NCBI GenBank assembly: GCA_946902875.1 | Contig: OX336345.1 | Span: 9,083,395 to 9,147,394 of the forward strand | From: Nematopogon swammerdamellus | Lineage: Eukaryota > Arthropoda > Insecta > Lepidoptera > Adelidae | DNA: 64,000 bases | Direction: 5' to 3' | Shown here: positions 1 to 13,974 of the stretch, one piece after another | How positions within the stretch are numbered: position 1 is the first letter of the stretch | How the letters are laid out: each line of letters opens with the position of its first letter | Notes under the pieces: generated by a model | What the model saw: the letters and a program-made list of their open reading frames with translations, nothing else | Database searches by the model: none | What the model was told of the DNA's origin: nothing | Program-made: the position numbers and the translations under genes

Positions 1-248
1 GTATTGAAAAAGAAAAGAAAACTAATTATTACTTTTCCAATTGGATCAATAAACAAACGCAAACTAAACTTACTTATATTTTCTGATCAGATAGAAAATT
101 ACTGCACGCTTTCATCTAGATCGAATTATCTGCTACGAAAAAAGCTCAATATGCATTAGACAATTTCATAGCAATATAAAAATATTAAAGTTTCAAATAC
201 AATAGGTTTATTTAATTTAAGATATTTATAACCGTGTGTTTCCCTAAA

Positions 249-276
249 ATAAATAAATAAATAAATAAATAAATTC
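249..276 (+). repeat. Short AAAT microsatellite
   Basis: Six to seven direct AAAT units. Confidence 0.9.
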
Positions 277-733
277 GTAGCCATCTTCGATTTTTGTATT
301 GTTATATTGTTGTATTGTTTATTGATCATTCATATGACAGTTAGACTGCACTCGAACTTGTCACAATTTCTTATATCTGGTTCGATTACATTTACGATAG
401 TATTTTGTTCATACTTACATATTATTACAAGTATTTTAGTGACTAGCCACATAATAACACGGCTCACAGTCTATCGAAAACTATATTTTTCTAATATGTA
501 CAAGAAAAATAGGTATAGGTATTTCTACTCCGCATTTGTACAAAGCAAACCTTCTCACTGTGCTACTTGCTCGTTCCTGAATTCAACTCGCAGAAGCCTG
601 CTTACGTATAAAAGTTGGCAGTTGTTTCACTTCGTCCTATAACGTAACACATTTCAGTAGGCGCGCGTCCCACGTCACCAGCACGAAGTCTATTCCAAGT
701 ACAACACAAACACTTGGCGGAAAGCTATGCGGA

Positions 734-929
734 ATTTTTTTTTAACCTCACATGATTGGCTACCTCACCTACTACACTCGTGATGTCAGTCCATCTGGTT
801 CCTATATGAACTAGGTGAAATGTCAGTCCCTTTGGTCGCGCCGGCTACACTGAACTGGACGGTAACACGAACCATTTCCATAGCCGTTTCGACCGAGCTA
901 CATAATGTGCGGTGGTATAAATCCGAATG
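734..929 (-). mobile_element. 5S/tRNA-headed SINE, headless copy
   Basis: A T-run followed by the reversed 3' body (GATTGGCTACCTCACC, GTGATGTCAG, CTACACTGAACTGG, GTGCGGTGGT). Confidence 0.75.
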
Positions 930-2220
930 ATAAATTACTATAACTTAGCATTTACTTTGGCATTGCCCTGAAAGTAAGGTGCCTATAGTGAAGGTGAAGT
1001 TAGAGTGCAACACTTTACCGTGAACTCTGTGAAAGAACAGATGGATGTACGCAAAGGATGAAGGTACCATCACATACGCGCTGCTAAAACAATTGTATCT
1101 ATGCGTGTGTTTTTTCGGAACTTTTAGCTCGTGTAACAATCCAAAAATCTGCTGACATGGCATCTTACTGAGCATAAACCCGTCTCTGTCTATGAGTATA
1201 AAAAGACAAGGTTCAAAATTCCAAATATTTATTGATAATTTTGCAAATTACGTACGGGTACACATGTGCATATTTTGACGTGTTATATAAACTTATATAA
1301 CATTATATAAACTTAAATATTGATCCCCACGTTAGGTTAGATCTTCGAGAGCTTAGAGCACGCTTCAAGCGCTGCCGCGGTGGGTAACTGAACCGCTGCC
1401 TAAATACGAGTAACATTTCATCTCTATTATTATAATGTAGGAGCATGTCGCGCAGCGCGCGTTAGTTGGAATCGACTAGGAGCTCAGTCCGCCGAGTCCG
1501 GAGGAGTCTGATTTCGAATAATAAATAAAAAAGTTTTATAACTAGGCAGGCGTACCATAGAACATTGAATCGAGGGTGCTGCATCTTTTCTCTATTTTAT
1601 GTTATGATGCGTAAAACTTGACAATTTAAAAATATGTTTTTTTGGTTAGGATTCTACTCGGTAATTCGCGTGATCCGTTCTGCGTATCTTTCACAACCTA
1701 AGAGAATAGCTGTACATATTAAAAATATATGTGAAAAAACATCCAATTTAGTATAATTACAGGGTGTTCAAACGGAAATGTCATTCGAACGCGTTTTGTT
1801 TGTTTTGATATCAGAATTTAATTATCTCTTAACAATGTTAAGTCATTTTGTATAAGCAATACGGTAACGTCCAAAATTTGTCCCCTCCGCGAGAGAGAAT
1901 TGAGTTCGTATGTATGTGTGTATGTGTATAGGATGTAAATTATTTGCTAGTATGCCTATAGATATTCAGTTCACCCTAGTTTTCTGGTGTTTTGCCAAGC
2001 TCGCCCTGCACAGTAAACTGCATCGCGTTCACTGATAGCTTCTATCGCTTGCATTGTACGGGCGCATGGAGTGAGATTATTACGGAGCATCCACTGAGTA
2101 TCGAAGCTCTTTGAGACGCTTTATACAGCCTAGGTCTATCTTGAAGTGTTGCTAAGCCTTTAGCGGTGAACTGCACATGGATTTGTGAGATAAAATTACT
2201 GGGTCATTATTAACATAACA
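930..2220. other. No gene seen
   Basis: AT-rich sequence with small ORFs only. An ACAGGGTGTTCAAACGG phrase at about 1760 resembles the CAGGGTG ends of the MITEs here, but no matching end was found. Confidence 0.5.
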
Positions 2221-2466
2221 TTTTTTTTTGTTTTTTTTTATGTAATCCGGTATGGATGGCTGAGTCGGAGGGGCCAAAGCGCATGCCAATATCACCCTCG
2301 AGAAGGTAGGTGCCATACCGAAGACTTCCCTGGATTGCTGGCATACTGGACTAGAGGTGAACACAACCGAGGCTGCTATGCGGCCATCTTACATCCATTC
2401 CAGTACGGTGGTACCAACCCAGTCGGCTACAATTTGAGCCTACCACCTAGTAAGGGGCAAGGGAAT
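2221..2466 (-). mobile_element. tRNA-headed SINE (second family), headless copy
   Basis: Long T-run, ATGTAATCCGGTATGGATGG, body to CCTAGTAAGGGGCAAGGGA, then cut. Confidence 0.8.
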
Positions 2467-2884
2467 ATTACCAACTTATGATAAATATATATTCGAACGT
2501 GGAGTAATTTGGGAATAAATATTTAAGAGCGTTCCTGACGACAAAATGGAATTCGATAAATATTCATAAATAAATAGAACCAATAATAAAAATATTACAA
2601 AACCAGGAAGCAACAAATATGTGTAAGCCTGTATAAGTATAGATATAGGCTTTATATACGTAAACATCAGAAAATTCGATGAAGCTTCCGCCCGTCTTGT
2701 CACCCATTGCATTCTGTTATTGACGTTCCGTATAGCAGCGCGGTATACGAGCGGGATATGTTCTCAATTCGGTCCGGGGCTGCTTGTGAGCGCGAGTCGG
2801 GCTAAACTAAACTAATATTCACTGATGCATCAACTGATTACATCCATTGCACTTCCCTTCCCTGTCAAGATACGTCTGCCGTCT

Positions 2885-3165
2885 CTCTGTCTGTCTGTAT
2901 GTATATATGTATGTATGTATGTCTGTCTGTCTGTCTGTCTGTCTGTATGTAGGTATGTATGTATGTATGTATGTATGTATCTCTGTCTGTATGTATGTAT
3001 GTATGTATGTATGTATGTATGTATGTATGTATGTATGTATGTATGTATGCATGTATGTATGTTTGTATCTATGTATGTATGTATGTATGTATGCATGTAT
3101 GTCTGTATGTATGTATGTATGTATGTATATATGTATGTATGTATGTATGTATTTATGTGTACAAC
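2885..3165 (+). repeat. TATG/TCTG microsatellite
   Basis: About 280 bases of (TATG)n with blocks of (TCTG)n and single-base variants. Apparent ORFs here are only the repeat read as Tyr-Val-Cys-Met or Ile-His-Thr-Tyr. Confidence 0.97.
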
Positions 3166-3205
3166 TTATTATGACTCAAGAACGGCTTAACCAATTCGTT
3201 TCTTC

Positions 3206-3272
3206 TCTGAGGTGATATTGGTTGGTCGGGGCATGTGCTCTCCTCTCCATATCGGATTACATGAAATAAATA
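3206..3272 (+). mobile_element. tRNA-headed SINE (second family), tail fragment
   Basis: GAGGTGATATTGGTTGGTCGG to ATCGGATTACATGAAATAAA. Confidence 0.6.
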
Positions 3273-3366
3273 CAAAATAATATAAAACAAAAATGAAATT
3301 ATGTGCAATCAAACAGTTTGTTTTACTATGTATCTAAACGTTAACAAGAACGATAGTGTACCTTTT

Positions 3367-3758
3367 TATGGTTCCGTATCCGTCGTACGGGACCCTATTA
3401 CTAAGCCTACGCCGTCTGTCTGTATGTCCATCTGTCCGAGGGTTTTTTTCTCTTGAACCTTAATTAGGTAGCCCGTTGAAATTTTCACAGAATATTGTGT
3501 TATTATGGCCGATATAACAACAAATAATAAAAATAAGAAAATGTAAAAAATTCACGGGGGCCCCTAAATAAGGAGCTAAAAAGTGTAAGCGCGCCATCTA
3601 TCGAAAAGAGTATGAAGCATTTTAACTAATCATGAATTTTAACCAATATGAAGCATTTAATAAAACACGCCATAGATGGCGTGAGTGGCGCTGACCATGA
3701 CATGGCGATACGGTGCGCGAGTTCGACTCGCACTTGGCCAGTTTTTATTCTTTTTGAT
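3367..3758 (+). repeat. Dispersed repeat family C
   Basis: Starts TGGTTCCGTATCCGTCGTAC, contains GTCTGTCTG runs, TTGAAATTTTCACAGAATAT and TTATTATGGCCGATATAAC, and ends GCGAGTTCGACTCGCACTTGGCC, a hairpin with a B-box-like core. Several copies occur in the window. Confidence 0.8.
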
Positions 3759-6700
3759 CCTACTGAGAACTGTCACATTAGCTCTAAAACTTACAAATTG
3801 AGAAGGCAACAAAGAAGAAAAGCATATAATTTATAGTCAATTAAAATAAGAATAGACCAGTCAGAATGGGTCAACAAAATCAGTAAACTATTTTAGAGTT
3901 GGGACAATGCCCACGATTATCTTACGACTCAGTCAACATCTAATGCCGAAATCTTATTCCATAAAGTTTAATTAATAAATTAATTAAAATAATAATATGT
4001 CAAGTATACTTTTATTTCTCCTCCGTCAACCCAGAATTATAATGAAGCGAGAGCAAGGCCCACAAGCATAGGTCTCTAGTGGCAGTACCAGTAAATTCAT
4101 AGATCTTGCTTCGAACCCACGATCCAAAATCCCGTACGAAGCTGGCTAGGGGCAGACGAAAGGGCCACGCTACAATTTCCAAAGATTTCTTACCATAGAG
4201 ATGTCGCGGTAATAGATTGCATAATTTCATCTTATTACCAACATTTGGTCGGTACTGCATTTGTTTCAGCCAGAAGATACGTGAGTGGACAAGTGTGACA
4301 GAGAGGCATACATATGTATTTTGTGATTTCGTCTTTGTGAACTTTTCTTCACCTCCCCAATAAGTTTGTGCCTCTTATTGAATGTTTTATTCGAAGCGAT
4401 ACAATACCATGCCGCATAACGATGTTGTCCCGTTTAACATCTAACCAAAAATAAAAAAAAGTTCCAAAGATTATCCTCGCGGAACGTCATAAATAACGCA
4501 AAATCTCGATAAATAAAAAGTTTGCGTGTTCGAAAAGGAATTTTCACGGGAAATTTACCTCCTCCAAGTTAGAATTTTTCGTGTAGGGGTTGCATTTTCC
4601 CACGTTTTCCCTTCATTTGCCACGGGAGACGAATCTCGAGCGTTGTGATTGATAGTTTGGGAATGAATTCTAGTGAAATCTCGCCTAGAGGTCTGGCGTA
4701 TGACCCCGGTCCGGCGGCGGCGACCTCACGCGGTAGGCGACGGAGACGTCAGGGACGCACTCTGGCGCCCGCCCCGCCGCGAACGCGAAAGAATTTCTGC
4801 GTCCCTTATTTACATAAATATACCATGGAGAATTGCAATGAACTTTATCGCCCGACGTCCCACTATTTTCCTACGTTGTGCTTAAGACGTTGCGGTTAAA
4901 AGGCGTAACTTTTATGCAAACGCTCATTCAATTTGACATGCTCTATTAGATGAGTACAGAAACACTGAAAGCTTAAAGCTCAAATCGCACTGTAACTTTA
5001 TATCTTCAGTAGTTTGTGAAAGAGTCCAGACACGAACTGAGCGAAGAAAGTGAAATCGACACGCGTTGGCCATCGTCTCGGTGGTTCAGAATGTCCCCCG
5101 CCCCTCGCTAAAGCCGTTCCTGCCCTGTCTGAGCTCGGCAATTTGGCACGCCAATTGTTTTATCGTATTTTATCGTACTTGTTTCTCCCGCTTGATGCAT
5201 CGGCGATAATTGGTTTCTGTCACTCCGGCCCAGTCTGCTGTCACTCGCTTTATAACTCAACATTCTGCTTCGGTGGATTTATTGAATGAAGCCTCAGACG
5301 GACATACTTGTTAGGAGTGCGATATTGGACGGGCCCGGTCCATTAATTCTGTGCCCGCCAATTTGACCGGTCTGTCTGGACATGGATGGTTAGGTCGTAT
5401 GTCTTCTGTCACATACGAAGTTAGCAAGTTGTACTGTCCACGCAACAGTAAAGGGATTCAATGAAATTATTGGAATGTTTGTACCCTAGTCGATATCCCG
5501 GAAAGTGTTGCAATATATTACGGAAACTTTATTGGTATACATATGACCATAATTTGTAGTAATTACTTTTATTATGTTTGTTAAAACTGTTTAAATCTGA
5601 ATAAAAAAATAATTATAAGCATCTACAGTTTATTAAAATGTTTTAATTCAAATTGCTATTATTAATAAGCGTCCTAGCATCTTCTTTATTATGTCAATAA
5701 TCAATTTACTCTCGATCTAATTATTGACAAATAAAGGTTTCCTTGAAGAAATCAGTCCTAACGACAAGCCTGCCTTTGTACGCGCCCTCGTATTATGCCC
5801 CTTGAGCATTTTTATTCAATTTCTTTTACTCCTGCATGCATCTGATTAGGGAACGTACTCATGCCACGTGTCGTGACCAATTTTAGGCCACTTTTTTGGC
5901 CCTGCCTCCCCCCCTGTGTGGTATCTTGACTAACCCCCCCTCCCCCAGTTTCCACATGGTACATATTTTACATGTTGCTGCTTTTCAATGTATTTATGTG
6001 GATTAAGCATTAATTGTTATTTTCGCTTTTGAATGTGACCAGTATTTTTTGGTGTAATTGAACAGTGTCTGTCGAGTTCTTATGAAAAACAGTGCCAATC
6101 CACGCCACCGAAGCGACGGACGACGATTGCGTCAAACAGTTCATCCCAGCGCTCCCCATGGAATAAACGACTGAATGTCAATTAAAGCTAGTGAATTCCT
6201 TCATAAATGCACCCGTATAAAAACGGAGGGAGCAACGTAGGTCCAAAGAGCAATATGTATAAGTGGGTAAACACAAATTGCCTCTTTGAAACGGATATCT
6301 CTCAACAAAGCGACACAGACGTCTGAAACACATTAGCTGCACGACTGAAGGACGTCGTGAAGACCCAGCCAGTCTCTTCAATTCAGTGACGTAGCAGGAC
6401 TTTTTTCAAGAGTGCCATGGATGGAGATGCAACACTGTTGCTGCGCTTTCAAAAAATCTTTAACTTCGAGAAAACAACAAAGGGATGCATTGAGATGTCA
6501 CCTAGCTTGGACAGAAAGGAGGTATAATAAGCTAATATCACGGATGTACCAGTTGTACACAACCATGTCAGGTTACGCAAAAAAAAATAATTGCCTGAAA
6601 AATCAGGAGAAACATGTTAGCCTCCCTTTGAGTGACAGGAGAATATTGTATTGTGTGAGCTTACTGCCCGATGATTTATACATCGGGTATCCTGCATAAT

Positions 6701-9700
6701 ATGTTCACTATCGACTAAACAATTTCGCAAAGGTGATGTACGGATATATGATGGTCCATCAGCGCCATCTTGCGACGTTGACTTGAACCTGGTTGTCTGT
6801 GCAGTTAGAGGCGTTGTACTTACTATTTTATTTCGATTATGTATCGTTCTTGAACGGCAACAGTGTTAGAAGTTGCCACAGTGTCATAGATAGCTTACCA
6901 ACTTAACCACTAAACTTTTCTGTCACCATTCTTACTGTGAGGGAAGATATTTCTGCCGCCCTAAAATTGCTGCCTAGACCATTTCTTCGCCCAAACTTGC
7001 TACGGTACTGTTTCAATTGGCTGAAAGATACGCTGGAGCTGTTTAAAGGACCTCGCTGAATTTTGTCGAAGCTTTTGGAATTGTGTCCATACACGAATAC
7101 GTAAAGAAAAGTAAAGCAAATATTATGTAGAACTATGCCACACTCAATTGAGATTGTTTAATTGTATCTGATATAATCCTCCAATTTGCCTCGAAACATT
7201 TTGCTCCTTCTTATTTTGGTCAATCTTTTTTAATGTATTTCCAAACAAAATTGAACCACGTTCATGCTGCGCAACAATTTCCAATAAATTTCTCCAATAA
7301 ATGCAGTAACGATGTTGAATATTAGCAAAGTTTCTTTGAACGAGACCACATGAGAAGTTAAAGGATATTATAACGAGAACTCATACATGGTGGAAAATTC
7401 CGTTATTAATCGTTATCATGGAAATTGCATGTAGTGGGAATTATTATTTCAGAGATTATTTTCATGAACTAATCTGTTTTTTAAAACTATTTAGTATTGT
7501 CAATATATTTTGTCATTTAGAACGGCAGAGGCTGCCTGTTAAAAAATATTTGTGCACATTAGCTTCGATTTAAAAATTTGTATATTCAGAGTATTACCTG
7601 GAATTCGGTAAATAATGAAGCAGGTCTGATGACGGAAATCCATTAAGTCTGATTTATGTCCCGAATAATTTTGTATACATTAGCAATTCATCACTACAGT
7701 GACTATTTGCATTAAAATAACATTCAATGAGACAATAAAATAGTATTCTCAATTAATATTTCGATTGGCAACTACAATATTTTCTCGTTACAATGAAGTC
7801 GTACTGTCCATCATTTCGAGTTTTGAGATAATTAAGTACCTACTCGAAAGTAGTAAATATTAAAGAACAATCCAAGGATGAAGCAGAAGAATGAAATAAT
7901 TTTCTTTGCACAATACTATATTTATACTCGTACGTATGCATATTTTGTTGTACTTGTTTTTTATTCACACATTTATCTTATAATTAACTTCGTACATTGT
8001 AATATATTTAATTATATTGAATCAACATAAAATATTTTTGAAAATAAATTAATACATTTCTAACTTAGTATGTAATTAACCTAATGAAGAACATATTAAA
8101 AAATAAACAAAAACTAAATAAATGTAAGTTGGAAAAATGGAGGAGAGATGCGTATGCATTGAAATAAAAACCTATCTCTCAGTTTGTTCAAAGAGTAAAT
8201 ACTTGGATGCATTAAATTCAGTCAGTCATTTGCACATTAAACAGATGCCAATGTAGAATGTATGAGCCAAATCCTTATTTATTAAATTTATCTTAGTAGA
8301 AGAAATATTTATGCGAAAGCAATTTAATGTTTATGTCCGAGCGTGAGTAGCACCTGCATCATGGAACGTTTCAGTGCACGAACATATGCAAGAACATTAG
8401 TGGAATGGTCTTACATACTTGCTTATATAAATGGATTAATAGATAGAAAATACTTTATTGCTACTAAAACAAGATAAAATTTACTCGAGGCATAAAGGTG
8501 AACTTAGACCTTACAGATATTTCTTCCAGTCAACCATTGGATGTTTTGAGAGTCGATTAATGTAGTGAAATGCAAGTAGGTAGTAGCAAAAGTCTTGAAT
8601 TTAACTTAAAGTACGAATAATTTTGCTTCAAAGCTAAGGTGGAGCTGGAAATGTAGCATACTGTCACATGCTATGCGCTCCTATAAATAGGCAGCGAGAT
8701 AGCCTGTACTTTACATATTCTCAGGTACTCTCACACCTCCTATGTATATTCTGAGGTCTCTCCGGAATATTTCCGAGATATAACCAGGCAAAGTGACTAT
8801 GGTAGTAGTGATGTAATACTGTTTAAGTGAATTAAATTAAGCAGGTATTACGCGGCCATCTTGGAGCCAATAAGGGCGATTTTACACCGATTAAAATATG
8901 GCACAGAAATTCGTCGCGACAATATTTTCGCATTCAATTTTCTTGTTGTTTTCGAACTTTTGCGATGGCAACTACTTATGCGTGACGAGAAATCAAAAGT
9001 GGCTTCACTCTCGATTTTAAATAACTCATCGGCGAAAGTATGAGCGCATTGTTGATTTGTTGATTAACTTACGTCACGTGAAAGTACTTGCTGCTTGGTG
9101 TCCTAATACTTTGCATTGCATATTATACTTTCCCACATTAAGTATTTTGCTTGTACCTACTTCTATTTCACACCATACGACACTCGAAACATCCTAGTTA
9201 ACTGGGAGAGATCTCTGTAAGGGATAAGTCCGCCTTGGCCCTCATGTAAACTATGTATTGTGCTTATTTCTGTAAAATAAAGCAATAAAATATTTATACC
9301 TATATATCTATCTATTTTGCTAAACATGACTACCATGTGATGTAATTTACCCGAGTTTATACAAATTCTCGGGATATAGCGTGATGATATATAATTATAA
9401 TTATATTGAAAAGTACATTGTCAGCACGCTATTGCCATACGCGCAAGTTTAGTTTTTTGCGGTTTTGACTTAGTTTTTACGTTCATTCGGAAGCATCGTC
9501 TTCGTCGTCGCGTCTCGTAGCCATATTTTGAACACATTATATCTATTCTGAATAAATTAATTTTCGCTATTTTCGCGATGGCATTTTCGTAAGTGTAATT
9601 TAAGGTTTTAGTGAAAGCACAACCGCCCAAAATACGTAATTAAGGGTTCTGTTATTTCAGTCGAAAATTTCATCAAGGCAACGACTCGTGAACGCTCCCA

Positions 9701-9934
9701 ACATGATCATTAAGCTGAAAATCCGCACTAACTCCCTCAATTTAATTCTGGAATAAATTTGAATAAGTTCGAGAGCGAATGCCTCCACTAGCCGTGCGCC
9801 GGCACACCGCCTACAGATTACTAGCAAATTGTACTGCAGTTGCCCACGGCTGAATGCAATAGAATTCAGGTCATGACTTCTGGAGTTATGACGTGAATGT
9901 TAAATTTTTTTTATGGCTGATTTGGATAGCACAA
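3759..9934. other. No gene seen; AT-rich with a GC-richer patch at about 4700-4800
   Basis: Small ORFs without recognisable domains. Bases 4690-4800 are GC-rich (GGTCCGGCGGCGGCGACCTC), and a TATA-like CTATAAATAG occurs near 8680, but nothing can be tied to a gene. Confidence 0.5.
5877..5947 (+). repeat. C-rich repeat segment
   Basis: CCAATTTTAGGCCACTTTTTT, then GGCCCTGCCTCCCCCCC and CCCCCCCTCCCCC. It looks like a known kind of dispersed lepidopteran fragment; class unknown. Confidence 0.4.
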
Positions 9935-10074
9935 CAATAGTTCATGCTTTTCGTCCAGTTCAGAGTAGCCGGCATGACCAAAGGAAAGTTCCTAGCTGAA
10001 CTAGTTCATCACGGATGTTGGTAGGTAGGTACATAGATGATGTAGCCAATCATGACAGTTTCCATAGAAAAAGT
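9935..10074 (+). mobile_element. 5S/tRNA-headed SINE, 3' fragment
   Basis: Reads CGTCCAGTTCAGAGTAGCC ... GATGTAGCCAATCATG ... TTTCCATAGAAAAA, the family's 3' half with an internal deletion. Confidence 0.7.
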
Positions 10075-10390
10075 AATATCTGTGATATTGAATCTCAAAA
10101 CGTTTTATTTAAGTAAATATATATGATATATGTATATGGATAATGAGTTGTGACCGCGGCTCCGCTCGCCTTAAAGTCGGTGAATACTAGATTAAGTAGT
10201 TTTCTAGTACTGCGTTCCGATTGGGTTTACTGTCGTCATTACTGCTCAGCTCATATGAATAATGGCGTGATGCTATATAGTCTATGACCTGGCGGAGATA
10301 CGTCGCATTACATAAGAAAAAACTGCAAGCGAATAGATTGAGTCGTTCTGGAGTTATATGCGCACACAAATTTTTTTAATGAAAGCGGAA

Positions 10391-10495
10391 ATATGGCGCC
10401 GAGCCACTCATAAGGTGTCTAACGACGCCCATGGACATTTGGTCGTATGAGGGGTATGCGAATGCCATGCCGGGCTGACAGGCCGGTCAGACGGC
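10391..10495 (+). repeat. Family F fragment
   Basis: TTTGGTCGTATGAGGGGTATG, CGAATGCCATGCCGGGCTGAC; matches 53840-53890 in phrase order. Confidence 0.5.
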
Positions 10496-11211
10496 AGACG
10501 TTGAATTTTATAATAATGCATAGATTACGTCAACGTAGACAACGTAGACTTATCTATCTCTTATCAACGACGTATAAAGCTCTTTGTCTCTTATACGATA
10601 TTCGAAAATGATGTATAAATGAAATGAAACATTTAGGTGGTTTTAAGTTGATAATATGTCTAAACGTATAGTTTATCCAAAGTCCATGCTATCAAATTTC
10701 TAACTGCTTATCATAGTTCAAAATCCTTCGCACAGATCCACCAGTGCTGCGCGCAAAAGCAATTTCAGTAATATTGAAAAGGTATGTAAATTCCATTAAA
10801 CTACTCCTACGTTGGCGGTGTCCGTCCGAGCATCCGACATTTAGCCAGCGACTATTTGTCATGGTTGTGTCGTCTCTGGACTGTGAATAAATTTTATTTA
10901 AATTTAGGGTCGTTTTAGTATATTGCATTTTAAAAATATTCATCGCGGAAAAACATGATTTACTTTCCGAAAATTCTTGTTCGCCTATACCGGACGTTAG
11001 GTTTTTATAAATGTTTGTGAAAATGTCCTCTAATATTTTGAAACCAAATGTGATTTATTATTCATAAAATATTTTGGTATAATTTATTGCATGTGGATAT
11101 AGATACTCATATTTCCATTTTTAATTTTTATTTGTACTGCATGGTAGTATTCTATATTTCGGTCCACGTGAGTTAGGTTGAAGCTAGTGAGTTATTCGCA
11201 CAGATGATTAT

Positions 11212-11661
11212 AGCCCCTGTACCGGCGTTATTCACTCGCCGATGTGAGTATGAGAAACGATCTCACTCAACCAATCAGAAGGCATTCGGTGAGGCATCCG
11301 GGCCGGCTATTGGTTGAAATATGCGAGTAATTGAGTCGTCTAGTTGCAAAACCCGCCATAACAGTTTTGGAAAAATGTTCAGAAACGAAAAAAACTTTTT
11401 TATTTTCTTTAGGATCAATGTTCTAACACAATTATAATTAGGTATAGCGGATTTTGCGACAAACTAAAAATTTATGATAAATTTTGTATACGAAATAGCA
11501 GGTTTAGACACAAATTGTATGGACGGAACTGTTTGCGTTTACTCACAGATTTAAACCTAATTTATAGGTCACTTTGAGACAAAATTCATTATAGCGGATT
11601 CTGCAACTAGACGACTCAATTGTGTGAGTTAGCGTGTGAGTTAACGCCAGTAGACCCCCAG
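11212..11661. mobile_element. Inverted-repeat element with a nested inner inverted pair
   Basis: Outer arms resemble each other in reverse (CTGTACCGGCGTTATTCAC and GTTAACGCCAGTAGAC). Inner arms are stronger: TTGAGTCGTCTAGTTGCA at 11331 and its reverse complement ending at 11619. It may be one MITE inserted in another. Confidence 0.6.
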
Positions 11662-12011
11662 CTCTTACAGAGCTCTGCCTAAACTTTATGTTGGTATACC
11701 TATACAGGTGTTTGGACAGATCAGTGAATTACGGCACCAAATACATTTTAAAATAATTCATGAAATTTCAGTAAGCTTTTTTCAATTCTCCAGAGGAATA
11801 AGGAACTCATGTTTTTTTGCTATCAAATTTTCCCCTGCAGCCGGCGGCAAAATATTGTAAATTTGAATAGATACGAAATACTCATTTCCTCTATCCTGAA
11901 TCGCTGCTCTGCTCGGTAAATGTGAACCGAGATTACCAATTTATGGGAACGAATACACTTTTCAGGAGCCAATTCAATAGCAGAAATATTGAGAATCGAG
12001 TTCGATATTTA

Positions 12012-12395
12012 TTAAGGGGCCTCTTTCCTAAATCTACCCTCTCTTTCTACATTGGCCGTTTTTCATACATTTTATTTTATTATAAAGAAATTATAAAACT
12101 TATAAAAAAATCCTATGGGAGAAACATGTACGATAAAATTATTAATGTTTTTCAATAAAAAAATTTGGTACTCCACATATAATAATTGAAAAAAAAACTA
12201 AAAGTTTATCAAGTTTTTATTTATTTTTTAATTATTATATGTGGAGTACCAAATATTTTTATTGAAAAGCATTAATAATTTTATCATGCATGTTTCTCCC
12301 GTAGGATTTTTTTATAAGTTGTATAATTTCTTCATAATAAAATAAAACGCGCATTGTTAGAGTGAGAGGCACAATTTAGGGAGGTGGCCCCTTAA
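12012..12395. mobile_element. TTAA-bounded fold-back MITE
   Basis: The outer ends read TTAAGGGGCC and GGCCCCTTAA. The arms (about 12016-12188 and 12231-12391) are inverted copies, for example AATTTGGTACTCCACATATAA against its reverse complement, with a loop of about 40 bases. TTAA borders are typical of the piggyBac superfamily; no transposase is inside. Confidence 0.88.
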
Positions 12396-12829
12396 GACAT
12401 GAGAATATATTATTATTAAGTTTTTTTATGAGAAGTAGTGTGGTGGAAGTACCGAGGGACCAAAGTTGCTCGACACAGCCAATTTTACATTCCCTAGACT
12501 AGAATCCAAGTTCAGCGAGGTACCATGCCTACAGATGTGCGGGTTATTGTATGGCAGTCCAGCCTGTTGATACGACGACGTTTGAAGACCCCAGGTTGTA
12601 GGGGTTTGCGATTCGGTAGCGACATTTACCTCAAGAAGTAAAAAAAACTCGCAATTCCAGGAATGACTGGTAGAGAATGTCTTTAGGCTTTAAGTCCGTC
12701 GTCACTTTTTATTGTGCGATAAAGTATTTTTTCATTTCGTATCAATAATCTATTTGAAGTCACCTTAAATGATATTAAACTTAAATAAGTTAACAAAACA
12801 ATTAATCCTTTTAAAATAAAAATTAATCC

Positions 12830-13130
12830 GGCTCAGTTATAGGGACCAGAGCACATTCTCTGACCAACCAATATAGGTGCTATACCGGAGATCGCCATTT
12901 GTATTGCTGGCTATACTGGACTAGAGAACACAGCCGAGGCTGCTATGCGGCAATTTTACGTTGAGTCCGGTGATAACAAACCATGTCGGTTGCAATTTGA
13001 ACCTACTATCTACCTAATAAGGGACAAGAGAAGGGCTCTACAGTTTTCCACCGGTTCCGAACAGTGAAGCAGTGAATTCGAACCTTGAGATCAAAAGTCC
13101 GAGCCAAGATCGCGGCGACCTTCCCCCTGA
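12830..13130 (-). mobile_element. tRNA-headed SINE (second family), diverged copy
   Basis: GGTGCTATACCGGAGATCGCC ... CTATACTGGACTAGAG ... CCGGTTCCGAACAGTGAAGC, with several small deletions. Confidence 0.75.
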
Positions 13131-13974
13131 TGCCGCTTAGACATACAATTGCATGCATTTTTGAGTCTTTTATATCGTGGATGCTGTTTAAGTTGTATGT
13201 AAGCTTAGATTGACTGTCCAATTGTAGTCCACGATTTGCTTTCCAAGCTTCTGATCGATATTTAGCCGTTAAACTTTCTTCCTCATTTGCATTGCGAATT
13301 TATTTCAGTTCGAAACTTTCCTCACCGTTAAAAGCTCTCCCACCAGCTAAAACTACCAGTTCATAAAAGCTGAGTCGTCATCGGGCCGTTAGCTCAATTA
13401 GATTAACCTACCAGCAAAAAGTTTGTTAAAATCTCAAGCGCAAAATAAAAACGGTCCAGCATTATTCCGTTGGGTCAACGGATTGCCGCTAGAAAATTCT
13501 GCGTTTCATTTTTACCCACTTAGGAATGAGAAAGGATTTCTCTGACTCAGGGGATCTATTAGCCTCCCAATAATGGCAGATGGATATGCCTCAGGGAATT
13601 TTTTTAGAGTTCTTGGGTGACCTTGAACATTTTGTTAAACGCAATTTATAATAGTCTATTGAGAGTCACGACTTCTCGGTGGACTTGAATAACAAAATAT
13701 AGTAAGAAATATTTAAATGTTTAATGGTTTCTAGGTTTTTACCTGGCCGAACCAAATGTTAAGGCCAAGACTAGGTATGTAATTTGCTTTCTAGAAGCGC
13801 ATAAATGATAGATTATCCTACTTGCATTTCTTACTTAAGGCTACAAAATGCAAAGCAAAAAATTTCCACAAAAATTCAGATTCAGTTAAGAGAATGTGCA
13901 CTTTGTGTCAACCAACGTAGTGAATGTTGTACACTGCTCGTTCTTTATTGTGAAACACACAACTGAAATTAAAC

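Noticed and set aside
600..660. TATAAAAG with a downstream TCAGT as a promoter
   Set aside because: The motifs are short and common in AT-rich DNA; no transcript or gene follows.
2885..3165. CRISPR-like array
   Set aside because: It is a simple tetranucleotide repeat without spacers; no repeat-spacer structure is present anywhere in the window.
2819..3215. Several overlapping long ORFs on both strands
   Set aside because: They are translations of the TATG/TCTG microsatellite, not genes.
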